Of a stretch of DNA of 64,000 bases, positions 21,885 through 34,306 are shown piece by piece. A program made the translations under genes and the position numbers. The notes below the pieces were generated by a model that saw only the letters and a list, made by a program, of their open reading frames with translations, made no database searches and was not told the DNA's origin. The first letter of the stretch is position 1. The number at the start of each line of letters is the position of its first letter. Source of the DNA: Volvox africanus (Eukaryota > Chlorophyta > Chlorophyceae > Chlamydomonadales > Volvocaceae); contig BSDZ01000014.1 in NCBI GenBank assembly GCA_030268105.1, positions 2,500,501 to 2,564,500 on the forward strand, written 5' to 3'.

Positions 21885-24800
21885 ATGCAGTGCACATATG
21901 GTCTGCAGAAGCCGACTGGCGCCAGGCCACTGAGAGCTGGTCGTAGTGCTTGCAATAGCATCTACCTAGCGTCTCGTATAGGCGACCTTGGGTTGCATCA
22001 ACCATCTAGTAGTGGCCGCACAGCAGTCATGGAAACTCCTGCAGGTGCAAGCCGCAGCGGGGAAACTTCGGCATCGTCGTCTCCCATTTTTGGACGTTCA
22101 GCCACGGGTGTAGCGGATCATCGGATTGTCGCGTCGGTCGGATCTGGTACGATTCTAACGACGTCCCTGATTGCTAAGGCGGCGAACGTGTCAATTGAGG
22201 AGGTGCGTGCAGCCGGCGACTTAATCAAATACTGATGTCGTTGTTCTAATGAAAAACACTATGGTGTAGGCCCTCATGCACTTATACAACGCGACTTGCA
22301 GTGTCTACCTGTCGATTTGGAATACTCCCTCCAACAAACCTGTGACAAACCCGCACTCCAATTGTGACTGCAGCTCAGCAATCCAACATATGTTGCTGCT
22401 AAAGTGGCATATCAGGGTGTGCCTGGTGCATACAGTGAAGTGGCGGCCCGCAAGTCATGCCCCGATTTCGAGCCTCTGCCCTGCGACCAGTTCGAAGTGG
22501 CCTTCCAAGTGGGTATGGGATGTCAGAAGGGGGAACGGGAGCGGCAGGAGTGCCCTGCGCAAAAAGAGTCAGGTAGCTGGCATGCTCGCGGTAGAGCGTG
22601 GAGCATATTTAAAATTTCTTTACCATCTGGGTCGAGCGGGCGGCTCACGTAGGCCAGCGGGTCCTTACTTCGGAGCTCACCAGCAGTTTCAGGAAAAGGG
22701 ACAGTTCTCGCTGCTACGGGACATTGTAATATCTGAACAATGCCCTTACGACGTTAGATAGGATACTCAGCAAGCAGGAAGTGGGTCACTTTCCTAAAGT
22801 GCCATGATCCCGTCTACATGTTGCCTTACCCGTCCCATTGTCTGTCATTCCCTCCTTTACTTCCTCCCTACTTCCATTCTCTATCCCTTCTCGTCTTCCT
22901 CACGCTTTCTATTGATTTATACATCATTACATCTACACTCTGTAACTATCCTCATTCTGTTCGATTCGTCCATCCTCCTAACCCACCTCCTACCTCTCAG
23001 GCGCTGAGCCAGTGGATGTCGGAGCGCGCCGTGCTGCCGATTGAGAACTCTCTGGGCGGCTCCATCCACGCCGTGTACGACTTGCTAATTCGGTACCGCC
23101 TGCACATCATCGGGGAGACCTCTCTGGCCATCAACCACTGCCTGGTGGCGCTGCCGGGGACCAAAAAAGAGGACCTCAAGCGTGTCATGAGCCACCCGCA
23201 GGTGTGTGAGACAGTAAGGTTACGGGATGGGCCATGGAAATGAGCATATGATATGGACCACTGGGGTACGGTACTGGGTGCGCGCGCAAACGGGTGGAGA
23301 GGGGTGCCCAAGCGTCAGTCTGCGGCATGTGGAAGGCGGGGTACGGGAAGGCGGGGCGCGGGAATACCATCAGGGTCTGCTGAAAGGCGTAAGTTTGTAT
23401 GTGAGAGAATCGAACGGATACGCCGCACGGGGTGGCAGGCAGGCGAGCGCTTAAAAGACGTTCAACCTCTGGTTGTTCGGTCTCCGCTGGCCCCTGGCAG
23501 AACTCACTCCTACGCACCCCTTCCAGTGCACAGCGCAGCGCCTTGGCTTTTCCGTGTCGTTATAACAGTTATTGTCGTTGTAATTAGCCCCTTGCAACCC
23601 AATGATCGAACAGGCCCTGGCGCAATGCGATGCGTACCTCCGGCGGATGGCGGTCGTTAAGGAGGCGGTGGACGACACGGCAGGTGCAGCGCAGATCGTC
23701 GCCAGGCAAGGGTTGCAGGTGGGGATATGAGTTCAAGGATGTTCGAGATGGGTGGGAAAGGGACAAGAGCGTTTGGTTGGGAGTTGTGGCACTGGAGGGT
23801 GCTGTGTGGGAATAGACGACAGTCTAGTCGGATTAGCTTAGCCCGCTGTGAGCAAGGTTAAAGCCGGATAACACCCTTATCTCCGCTGCTGTACCGACGT
23901 GGAAGCGCTCCCCTTGTGTTCTGTATCTCCGTTTCTGCTCTCTGGTTACACAAATGGGTAAATTGAAATAGTGAGTATACTTCGAAGGCGTAAGGTGTGA
24001 GCCAGGCTGAGGGAATAGGTTTCTGGATTTCCGTGGGAGGGGGTTCTTCGGTGTCCTGTGTCCTCTACCTAGCCATCTGATGTTGCGACCCATAGGACAG
24101 CACAGCCACACGTATGCTACTTGATCTTCACCTGTTTGTGAGTGATGGTCATGGACGCCGGAGATTGGCTTGCAATTATGCAACTTGTGTAGACATTTGA
24201 GTGGTTACTGTCGAGTACAGGACTACTGCCTGGTCGTGTGTAGAGAGTGTATGTGTATAGAGTAGTTATCTCACGGTTCAGTCATCTTGGGCCCCTCACT
24301 CACTCCTCGCTCGCTCGTCCAGCAGCAGAGCGCCGTATCCTGTCGAAAGATTTGTAGGATACTTCGAGTAGATGACTGAAGTGTGAAATAGCGGGTATAT
24401 TCCAATGGCAGGCGGAGTGCCCAGATAGCTCCGCAGGGGTCTGGCTTAGGGTTTGCGCCGCAGGAGGATCTTGCCCAGCATGGGGCATTTTCTGGAAAGA
24501 TGCCAAACGTTGTAATCGTGCGGACGCCGCAGTGAACCATCCTAAAGCGTTCAACCGCCACAGCTTGGTTTCCATACCGTTACCCTTACCGTTACCGTTG
24601 TCCCCGCCAGGGCGTTGGTGCCATTTGCTCGCGGCGCGCTGCGGAATTGTACGGGCTGGACGTTTTGGAGGAAGGCATCCAGGACGTGAAGGACAACGTG
24701 ACTCGTTTCATCGTGTTGTCGCGGTGAGGGCCGGTTCCTCGGGTCAGGGTGTACGGGAGCTGTTCCAGTGAGTGGATTCATGAATGAAGGCTATGGGCTG

Positions 24801-26422
24801 GTTGGACAAGCGTATGGGGGATGGTTAGGCAGATGCAACGATGAAGAGCGCAGACGGAGGTGCCTGGGTCCCTGTTTCGTGAGTTGCAGTGTCCACGGCG
24901 GGTAGCAAACTGAGAGTGTGAAGATTCCGGGGACAGGGTAGGCGGGGTTACAGTGGAAGAGTGGCCATTGTTCTGAAAAGAGGGGGTTTCAGAAAGGCCC
25001 GTCAGGCAGGGCCCAATCACCCGCTACGCTGGAAGTTGTTTGTGGTTGACCAACCAGTTATTAACTGTATATAATTATTAACATCAGATACCGCCGCCGC
25101 GTCCCAACCGCAACCGTGCAGGGACCCGCTTGTAACCAATGAAGCCGATACTCGCAAGTTCAAGACGTCAATCGTCTTCTCACTTCAGCCGGGCCCGGGG
25201 CAGCTGTTCAAGGCGCTGTCGGTGTTTGCATTACGAGACATTGACTTGGCTAAGGTACGGTAGTAATGTCCATACCTTGGGGGCCGTACCCTGGTCCGAG
25301 TGTACGGCACGGGCGGGAGGACCGGTCCTTAAGGGTTTTGCGTACACGGGGCTTGAGACCCAACATCAGCAATCTAGGGGTGAGCCGGTGAGGGTGAGGA
25401 TTCATCCATGATTCGCTCGAGTTGATTATTTGTTTGAATCGATGATTTACTCGAATGATCCAAATATCGTTTCTCGGACCGTCCTAACACCACGCAGGTG
25501 GAGTCGAGACCCATGCGGTCGAACCCAATCGTCCAGATACCGTCCCAGGCGAGTCTGAAACCTCTTATGCTTGCCGCCGCATCTTTCTGTCGGTCTGTCT
25601 TTCTGTCTATCTGTCTGACTGCTCTCGTCTATAAAGATAATTCCTATGTGTCTAATATTTATGTACGGTCTGGAAAAAAGTGAGACCCGAGAGGGTAGAT
25701 ATGAAGGGCCTCTGTCGGAAGCTTGTTGGAGTGAAAAAAGGCTTGCGTCTCCGAATCATGGGTATGCGTCTGTATATGCGCGCTTGACTGTGTGCGTGCA
25801 TGTGTGCTTGTTCAAATGGTGAATCAATTGCCTGTCTTCACAACTCCCCGGATGTCAGTCTATGTATCTGTCTGTCTATCTGCCTACCTAGCAATCTGTC
25901 CGTCCCTCTCCCAACCCACTTCGCCCGGGTTATCGCAGGACGGCAGCAGTGTGACCCGCCAGAACTTCAACTACATCTTCTATGTTGACTTCGTCGGTAG
26001 CCTCATGGAGGTTCGCTGTCAGAACGCACTAAGGCACCTTCAGGTCGATGGGCGCTCTGTGTGTTTGTGTGTACTATTGAGTACTTCTGCGTACTATGTG
26101 TGTACTGTGTGTATCTTCTGCGTACTGTGTGTGTGTCTGTGTGTGTGTGTGTGTGTGTGTGGAAGGGGGCGCTTCGCAGGTAGTAGGTACGATGCATTTC
26201 TGTAATTTCTGCGTGGTTTCTTGGTTCGGTGAAAAGGAGGTTCGCTCCCTTCCTATCCTGCCTCTCTACACTGCCTCCCCATCCCGTATCCTCCCCCTCC
26301 TCTTCCCGCAGGAGACTGCACCCTTCCTCCGCGTGCTGGGCTCGTATCCCATGGACACGGAATTGGGATCCATCAGCAATGATGACCCCGCTATGATGCA
26401 GAACATGTCGAGGTACAACTAA
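21885..26422 (+). CDS. ADT: Arogenate/prephenate dehydratase, plastid (phenylalanine synthesis)
   Basis: Nine exons give 423 residues: 21885-22202, 22374-22508, 23001-23201, 23614-23718, 24611-24723, 25122-25254, 25498-25548, 25939-26043, 26312-26422. The enzyme decarboxylates and dehydrates arogenate to phenylalanine (or prephenate to phenylpyruvate) in plastids. Residues 1-100 have the Ser/Arg/Ala character of a transit peptide. The PDT domain follows: [12 protein letters not shown] (117-128), [18 protein letters not shown] (163-180), and the substrate-binding TRF triad at 284-286. The C-terminal ACT domain has the GPGQLFKAL turn (315-323) and the ESRP phenylalanine-binding motif (337-340), then VLGSYPMD. 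Intron 7 (25549-25938) starts with GC, not GT, in the context CAG|GCGAGT. ADT versus PDT preference cannot be decided from these motifs alone. Confidence 0.95.
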
Positions 26423-28506
26423 CGAGATAACGAGCCCCTGGGCTACCAAGCTGTCCGCATTTGGATGCCGCCTGAGCTGTTCACTGCGCCCTGGGCGTCC
26501 GGGGCCATAGACAGGCAGGCAGAGGGCCCGGGCAACGGCATGCGGTCACTACCGAGCAGACCGGTAGGCAATAGCTTACCTGGCGCGCCGCAAGTTTGAC
26601 TTTGCTCTGGGAGGTACCATCTGACGACCGACGTCGCCTTAACCTGGGAGGTGGCGGGTCCTTGACGACCAGACACGCGACTTGGAAGGGAGACAGAGAC
26701 GGAGGGTTGGATAGCGAGGGAAAAGGAGAGACACAGAGACGGAGTGAGACAGAGAAGAGGAGGGGAGTGGAGTGGAGGGGGGAAGGGGGCCCAAGAGGAA
26801 AATCAACGGACCAGGTTACAACGGAACGCTAATACGCCGCGTACCCCACCAGGGTGAGTACGATGTTTGGAGGCTGGATACGCCGTTACAGTCGCTGCGT
26901 ATCTCTTTGTTGCAGCGGCGACCATGTAGTTGCCGACAATTATACGCAGAGGTTGAACAGTATGACATACATACCATAATGCGGGGTGAAGGCTGCGCTC
27001 CATGCGGCCGTGGAAATCGTCATGGTGGTGGTGGTGGTGATGGCGGTGGGTGGGGTAGGGAGCAATGGAAGCGGGAAGCGTGCTGCTGCAGACAAGTGGC
27101 GGAGGCTGCGGCGGAGGTGGAGCAGCGGGAGAAGATGTAAAACGGAAAAGGTGCTGCGCAGTCTGTGGACGTAACGAGCCTGTCGTATCCGGCTGCTCCG
27201 GCGTGATGGTAGCCCCGTGTCCTCGTGAAGATGAAAATGGTCGGTCGCTACTGGTATGCAGCAGTTACTACGACACCGGGGGATCCATCCGGGGTTGTTG
27301 CGCTTCGTTTGGCGTCTCGCTCCCCATCACTAAAAGATACCTGGGACGCTTGGAGCGCTGCTGCTGCTGCTGCTTGCAATCTGCCCACCACAAGGCCAAG
27401 ATTACTGAATGGTTGCCCGGCGCACGCTGATTCCCCCCTTCAGTCCGTTTCAAATTGGGGCCAGGGGGAACCGCACCGAGACCCGGAACACACCCTAAGC
27501 CCCTTTCCCCAGGTGGAAGCTCAACAAGGGTATCATGAGGTTAGAACGGACGGAACTGAGGAAGGAGTCTGGGCGGTAGTGCGGGCAAACCCACCTCATC
27601 GCGGAATACGCTGAGCCAATCAACCAAGACCGTCCAAGATCTAATACATATCTCAATTGTTCAACATCGGAAGCTCTCTCTCGTTCTCGTCAATAGTACC
27701 TACTTTCTTCAGCTTACCAAAGTACGCAGCAAGCTGCTGCTGCACTGTATGTAAGGAAGTGAGGTTTTTCTACCTTCATTGAAACAAAAACCCCACTAGC
27801 CTATTTCGCTCAGATAGGATTAGTGCACAGATAGGATTAGTGCACGTAGCAGAGCAGTTCCGTTTGCGAATTTCGCAACTCACACCCCCTCCCCCTAACT
27901 GCAGTGGGAAAGTCGTCAAGGAGCTTGAGTTAGTGAGTCGGTTCGTCTTTTCTGATATCGTCTGTAGCTCGCTGTGCCCGGGACCGTTGTTTATCCTAGC
28001 CCTCGTTACCTGTTTTCCCCTCATGGCCTTTCTACCGGTCGCCCGAGGGCCTGGTAAGGAGAACCCCAGCACTTTTGTGTTCCATGAGCACGTATATGTA
28101 ACTATTCCAATAAATACAGCATGCACCAGGCTAGCTGCTGCGTCCTTCCGCGCCAAGGACTGCCTTGCCCTGTTTAGCGCCCAATACGCAACCAAGGCAA
28201 ACACCCTACACTGTGTCTCGGTCGACACCCCACCAGTTTGTGGCAGCTGGTCGCAGACGACTTAGGGTTTCTTCACCTCACCAGTACTTGTAAAAAAGTA
28301 AAAATCACTAATACCAAGGTACATGTTGGACCGTGCTGTTTGCATTCGCATCCTCAAGCTTCGCCGAGCATATGCAAGTACCCTGGGACGAACCCGAGTT
28401 CAAATTCCACTTCTCGCTGCGCAGAGAGCGACGACGAGTCCTGCACGGCGGCTGATTGCAGTGTGCAAGCGCGAATTCGATCCTTGTTGATGATGCCGTA
28501 CTGCAG
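26423..28506. other. Convergent intergenic region
   Basis: It lies between the 3' ends of the dehydratase (+) and DUF952 (-) genes. It contains the probable 3' UTRs, purine-rich low-complexity DNA (26690-26800), a GGT-rich stretch near 27020-27050 and a perfect two-copy 17-base repeat (CAGATAGGATTAGTGCA) near 27810-27845. The 27065-27430 plus-strand frame is Cys/Gly-rich low complexity and is not believed to be a gene. Confidence 0.5.
27136..27140 (+). other. Candidate polyadenylation signal TGTAA for the dehydratase gene
   Basis: TGTAA 714 bases downstream of the dehydratase stop codon; consistent with volvocine 3' UTR lengths. Confidence 0.35.
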
Positions 28507-30292
28507 TTACTCGGGGTCCCCGGTAGCTCCGGGAACAAGGCCGGGTATGCTGAGGAAGACCCCGTCAGCGTCCCGCTGGATGGCCAGCTCAGATTGTACG
28601 GCATGGTAGTCGATGGTGCCGTACTGCAAAGGTGGTGGCCGTTTGGAGTATCAAGTTATCAAGTTTGGAGGCTTGGAGGGTTTGAGCAGCTCTCACACGC
28701 ACCACTTTGACGGTTTAGGCAGGAGGCATGTGGACCTCCCCAACACACACCTCAAAAAGAAGAGAAACAGGTAAAAGAAGCCATTAGGAATACGCGGTTG
28801 AGGGAAGCGGTTGGGGGTTTAGGGGTTTAGGGTTTAGGGTTTTAGCCCTAGCCGCCCCTCCTTCCCCAGCCCTCCTTCACCCTTGCTCGGGCGGAAGGGA
28901 CTGGGTTTCCTTTCACAGACGTTTTTTAGTCAGGAGCGCCTAACGTATCGCATCAGGCAAGTAGCACCAGCGGGTCTAACCCGCGGGCCGCTGGGTTTCC
29001 CCGTCCTGACGTGAGATCCTACCAGATGGGGGAAGAGGGGCGGCGCTGGCTCCGTCTTCTCTGCCTCCCTCGGCGCGTTATCCGGCACTAGGCCTTCCGC
29101 GCTCTTGCTCCCCACAGCAGCCGCGGGCTCGAGCACGACCTGGTGAGGAACGAACCCGGATACCTCTTCACCCCTTAGAAGGGCATACGTCAAGTAGGAA
29201 ACACCGTGTGAGGAGGTAACTTGCGCGCGAACACATTTATACGTACATACATACAGTTGCTTCTTCATATCACTTCCACGGACTGTTCTTCCTCGCACGC
29301 GACTCAGTCCATGACACAACACCCACCCACATCCAAAATACACCATACAACATACAACACGCTACGGAGGCACACATGCGGCTTCCGTGCATGTGGATGT
29401 GGATGTGTGTGGGTGTGTGCCCGTGCGGGTTGGATAGGGGCAGACTGGGTCAGATTGGTGACTGGAGGTTGGATCCCACTTGAGAAACTTGTGGCAATAC
29501 AGTTCATTACCTTTGCTGTCAACTTAGCTGGGTCCAGAACAAGCAACAAGAAATCTCCCCCAACGCTCCGATAGAAGTGGTTGCCGATACCCAGGAGGAA
29601 GGCTGGGTCAGCGGTTAGGTGAATGAAACCGTCCTGAACAAGCAAGCGGTACCGTACAACAACAAATGAGCGGGAGACGGGGGCAAAGGTAATGGCCGCG
29701 GCAGCTGCAGCGTGGGGATGTGGGAACTGGGTAGGCCATATGGTTTGGGGGTTTATGGGTGGTGCTAAAAGGTGGAGTCCGGGCGGCTTTACGTATGGGT
29801 CGGTCGTGAATCTCCCGCTGAAGAATCAGAGGCTTCTGTAAGGATAAATGCAGGACATGTCGCACAGATATGGAAATGGATGGATAGAACCTTGTCGATG
29901 GGGGAGATGTTGGGGGAAGAAGGCCGAGACCTAGGCTGCCTTGCAAGGAAGAAAGTATTACTATTCGAGAGACTGCAAATTTAGAGATATGGATAGAGAG
30001 AGAAATAATTCAGGGGATAAGCAAGGAAAAATTTGGGTCACCATAAGATTGGACCGTACAGAGGAAATGTTGGCACGCGGGAAGAGGTTGAACCGCCGGA
30101 AGGAACACGGGAGGAACGCCTCGTGCAATACCTAATCAATATCAGGTTTGTAATCCAACTAAGAGGCGGAAATAGCCGAACCTGATCATAAGTCGGTGGA
30201 AAGTAGGGCTGATTGGATTCTTTCGCGGCAACCCAGAGCTCCTTTTGGACCATGTGGTACAGAGGCACGGCGGGATTCTGTTCTTCCACCAT
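28507..30292 (-). CDS. DUF952 family protein
   Basis: Four minus-strand exons join to 155 residues: 30292-30182, 29633-29511, 29139-29023, 28623-28507, all phase 0 with GT-AG borders. Residues 1-37 contain PLYHMVQKELWVAA and YFPPTYDQ. Residues 38-78 contain the family signature DGFIHLTADP and GDFLLLVLDP. Residues 79-117 end in PPLFPHL. The last exon supplies YGTIDYHAVQSELAIQRDAD and GVFLSIP. Split over an intron, LFPHL-YG reforms the family's second signature. DUF952 (PF06108) proteins are small soluble proteins found in bacteria, algae and plants, with no established reaction. No transit peptide is obvious, so it is probably cytosolic. Individual exons are short and easily missed without assembling them. 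The gene is divergent from the PQ-loop gene. Confidence 0.92.
28815..28850. repeat. Telomere-like repeat (TTTAGGG/TTTTAGGG) in DUF952 last intron
   Basis: Degenerate direct copies of GGTTTAGG, GGTTTAGGG and GGGTTTTAG, close to the TTTTAGGG telomere unit of Chlamydomonas-type algae. It sits inside the intron 28624-29022. Confidence 0.8.
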
Positions 30293-31044
30293 GATAGCAG
30301 CTGTTTACTAGTACGATTAAATGGCACTGATTTCAGCAGGTTTACTTGTAGCGTTTGGATGTGCGGAAATGGATCACGACCATACTTGCACGGCAAAGAA
30401 ATCCGTTAGCAGCCGATGTAACGCTCGCAATCACACAGAAGCGTTTCATCATAGTGAACGCATATTGCAAGCAGGGATTTGAAATACGTCTTTTATTTTA
30501 CACATTGAAAGTGTAATAGGAAAGACAGATAGCATTACCGTGCGGTAACATTTGTACATGATAACGGGTGACTTCACGACGGAGACCTGGAATATTCTTA
30601 TAGCATAGAAAATCATGTGTGATTAATATGCTCGGAGTTGACACGAAGTTATCGATATTGCCAGCGCTCGCGACGCTTTGTCTTTTCAGAACTTGCGCGT
30701 GACCCAGGCAGAAAACATCGGTGTTTCCAACATGCGCATGATCACGCCGCCCACGACATAATTCTAACGTGTGTTTGATGCAGCTTTTGCGTTCCTCGCC
30801 AGTCGGTCACGGCATCCATCGTCCGTTCGCGACCAGCTCCCCTAGCCAACCAACAGTCTTTAGATCAGTGATAAGGAACCTCTGATCCTCATCTGAAAAC
30901 CATTACTTCACACATTCAAGCAGCTATTGAAGCTCTTTGCGCACATCTGGGGACGTCGCACGCCAACACGCTCCCAAAGCACTGAAAGCGCCGGTGGTCG
31001 GAAAACCGGTGGATCCATCGTCTGTTGGGTCCTCATCGGGAGCT
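30293..31044. promoter_or_regulatory. Divergent promoter region between DUF952 and PQ-loop genes
   Basis: 752 bases separate the two start codons. Both promoters and 5' UTRs must lie here. The part 30400-30640 is AT-rich. No recognisable motif was assigned, and a 5' non-coding exon for either gene cannot be excluded. Confidence 0.5.
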
Positions 31045-33841
31045 ATGCGCCACATCCGATCGTCAGGCCTCGGTCTTCGCTCCAACCAGGTCCCGCAGCA
31101 CCCACTGTCACTAGCTGCAGCGCCAACATGGCGCGGGACACCAATGCCAGCACCCAATCCCCCGCATGCAGTCATGTCCAGTTGCAGCCGTCCGGTGCCA
31201 CTCCCTCGCGCTATTACAGCAAGTCAGGCGCTGTCAGGGTTGGAATTCCGCAATGATGGGAAACGGCAGCTACCTAATCTTCGATGCCAGATCGTGCAGC
31301 CTTTCGTGCACCCGCGCGGCTGCACCGCAGGCGCCGCTGCAGCAGGCACCGTTGCCTGCAGCACCGGGACGTGCAGCACAGGCAGCGCGGCTGTGGCGGC
31401 GGTAGCTGCGGCTCCCGCTGCGTCCGCGTCGCCCCTAGTGGATGTATTTGCCGTGATTTTGGGTTACGCGTGTTTGGCGGGTTCTTTCTTCCGCAGCGTA
31501 CCCCAGATAGCGGTGATCTTGCGAACCGGCAGCGCGGAGGGTCTGTCTCTGACGTCGAACCTGATGGAGCTACTGTGTTTCACAGTGACGGTGGCGTACA
31601 ACATACAGCAAGTACGGCAAATCATTATTTGTCGTGTGCACCCTTCACGAAGCAACGCATGTATACAGATAGATATAGATGTACGTGCGCACGGCCCACA
31701 TATACATACATATATATATATACATATATATATGTATATGTGTGTGTGTGTGTATACATATGTGTATATCTGTGTATATATATGTGTGTGTGTATGTGTG
31801 TGTATACATATACATATATACACATACATAGATATACGTACTCGTCTATGCATAAATTTACGCATGTGTATACATTATGTATTAAATATAATTAGGGAAC
31901 AGGGAAGATGTTTTGATAAGATATCTCCCCGCCGCTCCGTAGGGCTACGCCTTCAACACCTACGGCGAAGTGTTTGCATGCTGGATCCAAGATGCATTTA
32001 TTGTTGGCCTTATATTTCGGCACATGCGCCTCTCCTGGAGCATCATCGCGGCCTCTACCGCTGCTTTCGCCGCGAGCTGCTTCTGGCTCTTCAGCCCGAT
32101 GTGCCCTATCCACGTGAGTGCTCGCCCGAACGTATCCGTACACACTGGCAGGCTCGTTAGTTCGGGATTATTGAATTATGACCATGGACCATCAAGTATG
32201 CGTTACTGTTGTAGCATCTAAGAAGAAATAAATATAAATTGACTTCGGTTAATTGCGTGCTTGAGGTTTTACCTAAAGATGGTAAGCCTAATTCGGAACT
32301 GTAAGATGAAGTGACCAGGCGTAGTGGTGAAACGCTGGGATATTAGGAAGACTCCGAGGTTTGAAGGTGAACCCCGAAGCGAGAAGACACTGAACCCGTA
32401 TAGAAGTCATTTCGGCCTCCTAGGCAACAAGGGCATTTAATGTGCTTGGGAGGAAGCAAGGACGGGGGAGAGAACGTTTAGATTGAAACCTTCGCTTGAC
32501 GGGTCATAACCGTCCGGAGACTTTGCAACATATAAATTAATCTTTTCTTACGGGTTCAAGAACTAGACGCTCTAACAGTTACCTTTGCAACATGTACGAA
32601 AATGCCAGAGTCGCAACGGCTATGCCACCTGCTGCCAGGGAAGATACAGTGCGTATGTAGATTACCACTACGACCACTGCTAGTAATTTTTTATTTTGTT
32701 GCGGTTGTTTAGATCCTCATCCTCATCTTCATTATCACCACCATTTTTATTGTTGTTATTATCACGTCCATTTCTTTCACACCTAAGCAGCATGTACATA
32801 TCTCAGATGCCACGTGGCATATCGTTTTAGGGTCTTGCTTTCGGGTATCCGTGGCTTCCCGTGCGTCGGGGTCCGGAGTTTTCTTAAACCCATGGGGCTC
32901 CCGTCCTCTCCCCCCTCCCCTCCCCTCTCCCCCGTGATCCAGTTGCTGTCGGCTCTGCAAATGAGCACCGTCGTCGTCATGGCACTGGGGGCTAGGGTGC
33001 CGCAGATCTGGCTAAATGTGAAGCGCGGCAATGCGGGCGTGCTGTCGCCGCTGACCTGTCTGCTCAACGTGGCGGGCTGCGTGGTGCGAGTCTTCACAAC
33101 CGCGGTACTCACGGTGAGTGGGGCAATGACCCACGGGTCACCCTGGCGGCGCGGCTTGCCGTAACCATCCTGCCGTATTCTTTTTAACCTGGGGATCCAA
33201 CCCCCCACCCCACCCGCCCGTTGCTCTATCCGTCCTGAAAGACATATTGCTTTGCTTTATACTGCTTTATATTGCTTTATATTGCTTTATATTGCAAGGT
33301 GCGATGGGTATATTGCTTTAGTGTCTATCGTCCAAATTGCCTTGTACAACAAATTTACTGCATTTGTACGGCCATTGTACTGCCGTTGCAACTGCAGCGT
33401 GACGGCATCATCATGGGCGGCTGCATCACACAGCTCATTTTGAACGCCATCCTCCTCTATCAGTCCATCGCCACACCTGGGAAGATTCGCGCTGTGGGTA
33501 CCGCCACCGCCACCACCGCCGCCACCGCTACTGCGCTGGCCGTTACAGACCCGCCGTCTGGCGGCGCGGGGACCACACGAAGGCAGCTCGGCGGCAGCAG
33601 CCAGGGTGCCGCCGCGTCCACGGCCGCCGACGGCAACAGCGCTGCAACCGGTAATAGCGGTAATATTGCCGTGTCGGCGGCGTCGGCGGTGGTGGCGCCG
33701 GCAGTGTCCCCTGGCCAAGGAGGGAGTAAGCTGGGTGAGGCTGGCGGGTCGGGTGGTAGCGGCGATAGCGGCGGCAGCGGTGTTAGTAGTAGTGGCGGTG
33801 GCGGAGGTGCGCTGCCGATGCCAGTGCGGGCTGCTGCTTGA
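31045..33841 (+). CDS. PQ-loop membrane protein, MPDU1 family
   Basis: Four exons give 450 residues: 31045-31611, 31943-32113, 32943-33113, 33398-33841, all phase 0. The start is the first ATG after an in-frame stop (MRHIRSSGLGLRSNQ). Residues 1-130 are an Ala/Thr/Ser-rich extension, possibly a plastid or signal-type leader. Then comes the first PQ repeat (VDVFAVILGYACLAGSFF at 132, SVPQIAVI with PQ at 153-154, and SAEGLSL). The second repeat has ARVPQIWLNVKRGNAGVLSP with PQ at 266-267 and LLNVAGCVVRVFTT. The last membrane part is GGCITQLILNAILLYQ. Helix spacing and the SAEGLSL motif match mannose-P-dolichol utilisation defect 1 rather than SWEETs. MPDU1 helps use dolichol-linked sugars in the ER; the N-terminal extension leaves the location open. 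A 130-residue Gly/Ala/Ser tail closes the protein. Confidence 0.85.
31690..31850. repeat. TA/TG-rich microsatellite in PQ-loop intron 1
   Basis: Alternating purine-pyrimidine DNA (runs of TATATACATA and TGTGTGTGTA) fills the middle of the intron. It produces long spurious reading frames full of Tyr/Ile/Cys/Val. Confidence 0.9.
33252..33296. repeat. Ten-base tandem repeat in PQ-loop intron 3
   Basis: About four to five copies of TGCTTTATAT, the first slightly diverged, about 100 bases before the last exon. Confidence 0.8.
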
Positions 33842-34134
33842 AGCGCCACTCGCAGGCCGTAACATGCGATACGCGCGGGCGGATGAATGCGACCCGATAC
33901 ATGGTTATGGTTGTGGTGGTTTTGGATTACACCGTCAGAACTTGATCACGTCTTGAGTTGGGCTGTAGTGGTCATGGGGTTCGTGCGTCGTGCGATGGGA
34001 AGGATCAGGATGGAATGGGTTCGGGAGCGGGGTGTGGTGGAGTGGAGTGGAGCGGGGTAAAGGGTTTCCGCCCAGCTGCTTGCAAAGATCGCGCAGGAGA
34101 AGATCGCATGAGAGATGTATCGGATGAGTGGCAA

Positions 34135-34139
34135 TGTAA
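34135..34139 (+). other. Candidate polyadenylation signal TGTAA for the PQ-loop gene
   Basis: TGTAA 294 bases after the stop codon. Confidence 0.5.
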
Positions 34140-34260
34140 AGAATAGGATGAACGTCGTGTCAAGTCAGCGGCAGTCGGGTCGTGACAATGCGGGTAGAGC
34201 TCCTAATGCCCCAAATACGTCGATTAGCGGTTGGGTCCTTTGATGGCTGAGGGTAGTTAG

Positions 34261-34306
34261 GTGCAAATGGTTACGTGCAAATGGTTAGGTGCAAATGGTT
34301 AGGTGG
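34261..34306. repeat. Short tandem repeat, 14-base unit
   Basis: Three near-identical copies of GTGCAAATGGTTAG (one with TTAC), just downstream of the likely 3' end of the PQ-loop transcript. Confidence 0.85.

Noticed and set aside
24271..24575. Minus-strand frames of 91-96 residues inside the dehydratase gene
   Set aside because: They fall in an intron of the plus-strand gene and lack motifs or splice logic.
27065..27430. 122-residue Cys/Gly-rich plus-strand frame
   Set aside because: Within the likely 3' UTR of the dehydratase gene. Cys runs arise from a (TGC)n stretch, and spacing does not fit a zinc-binding domain.
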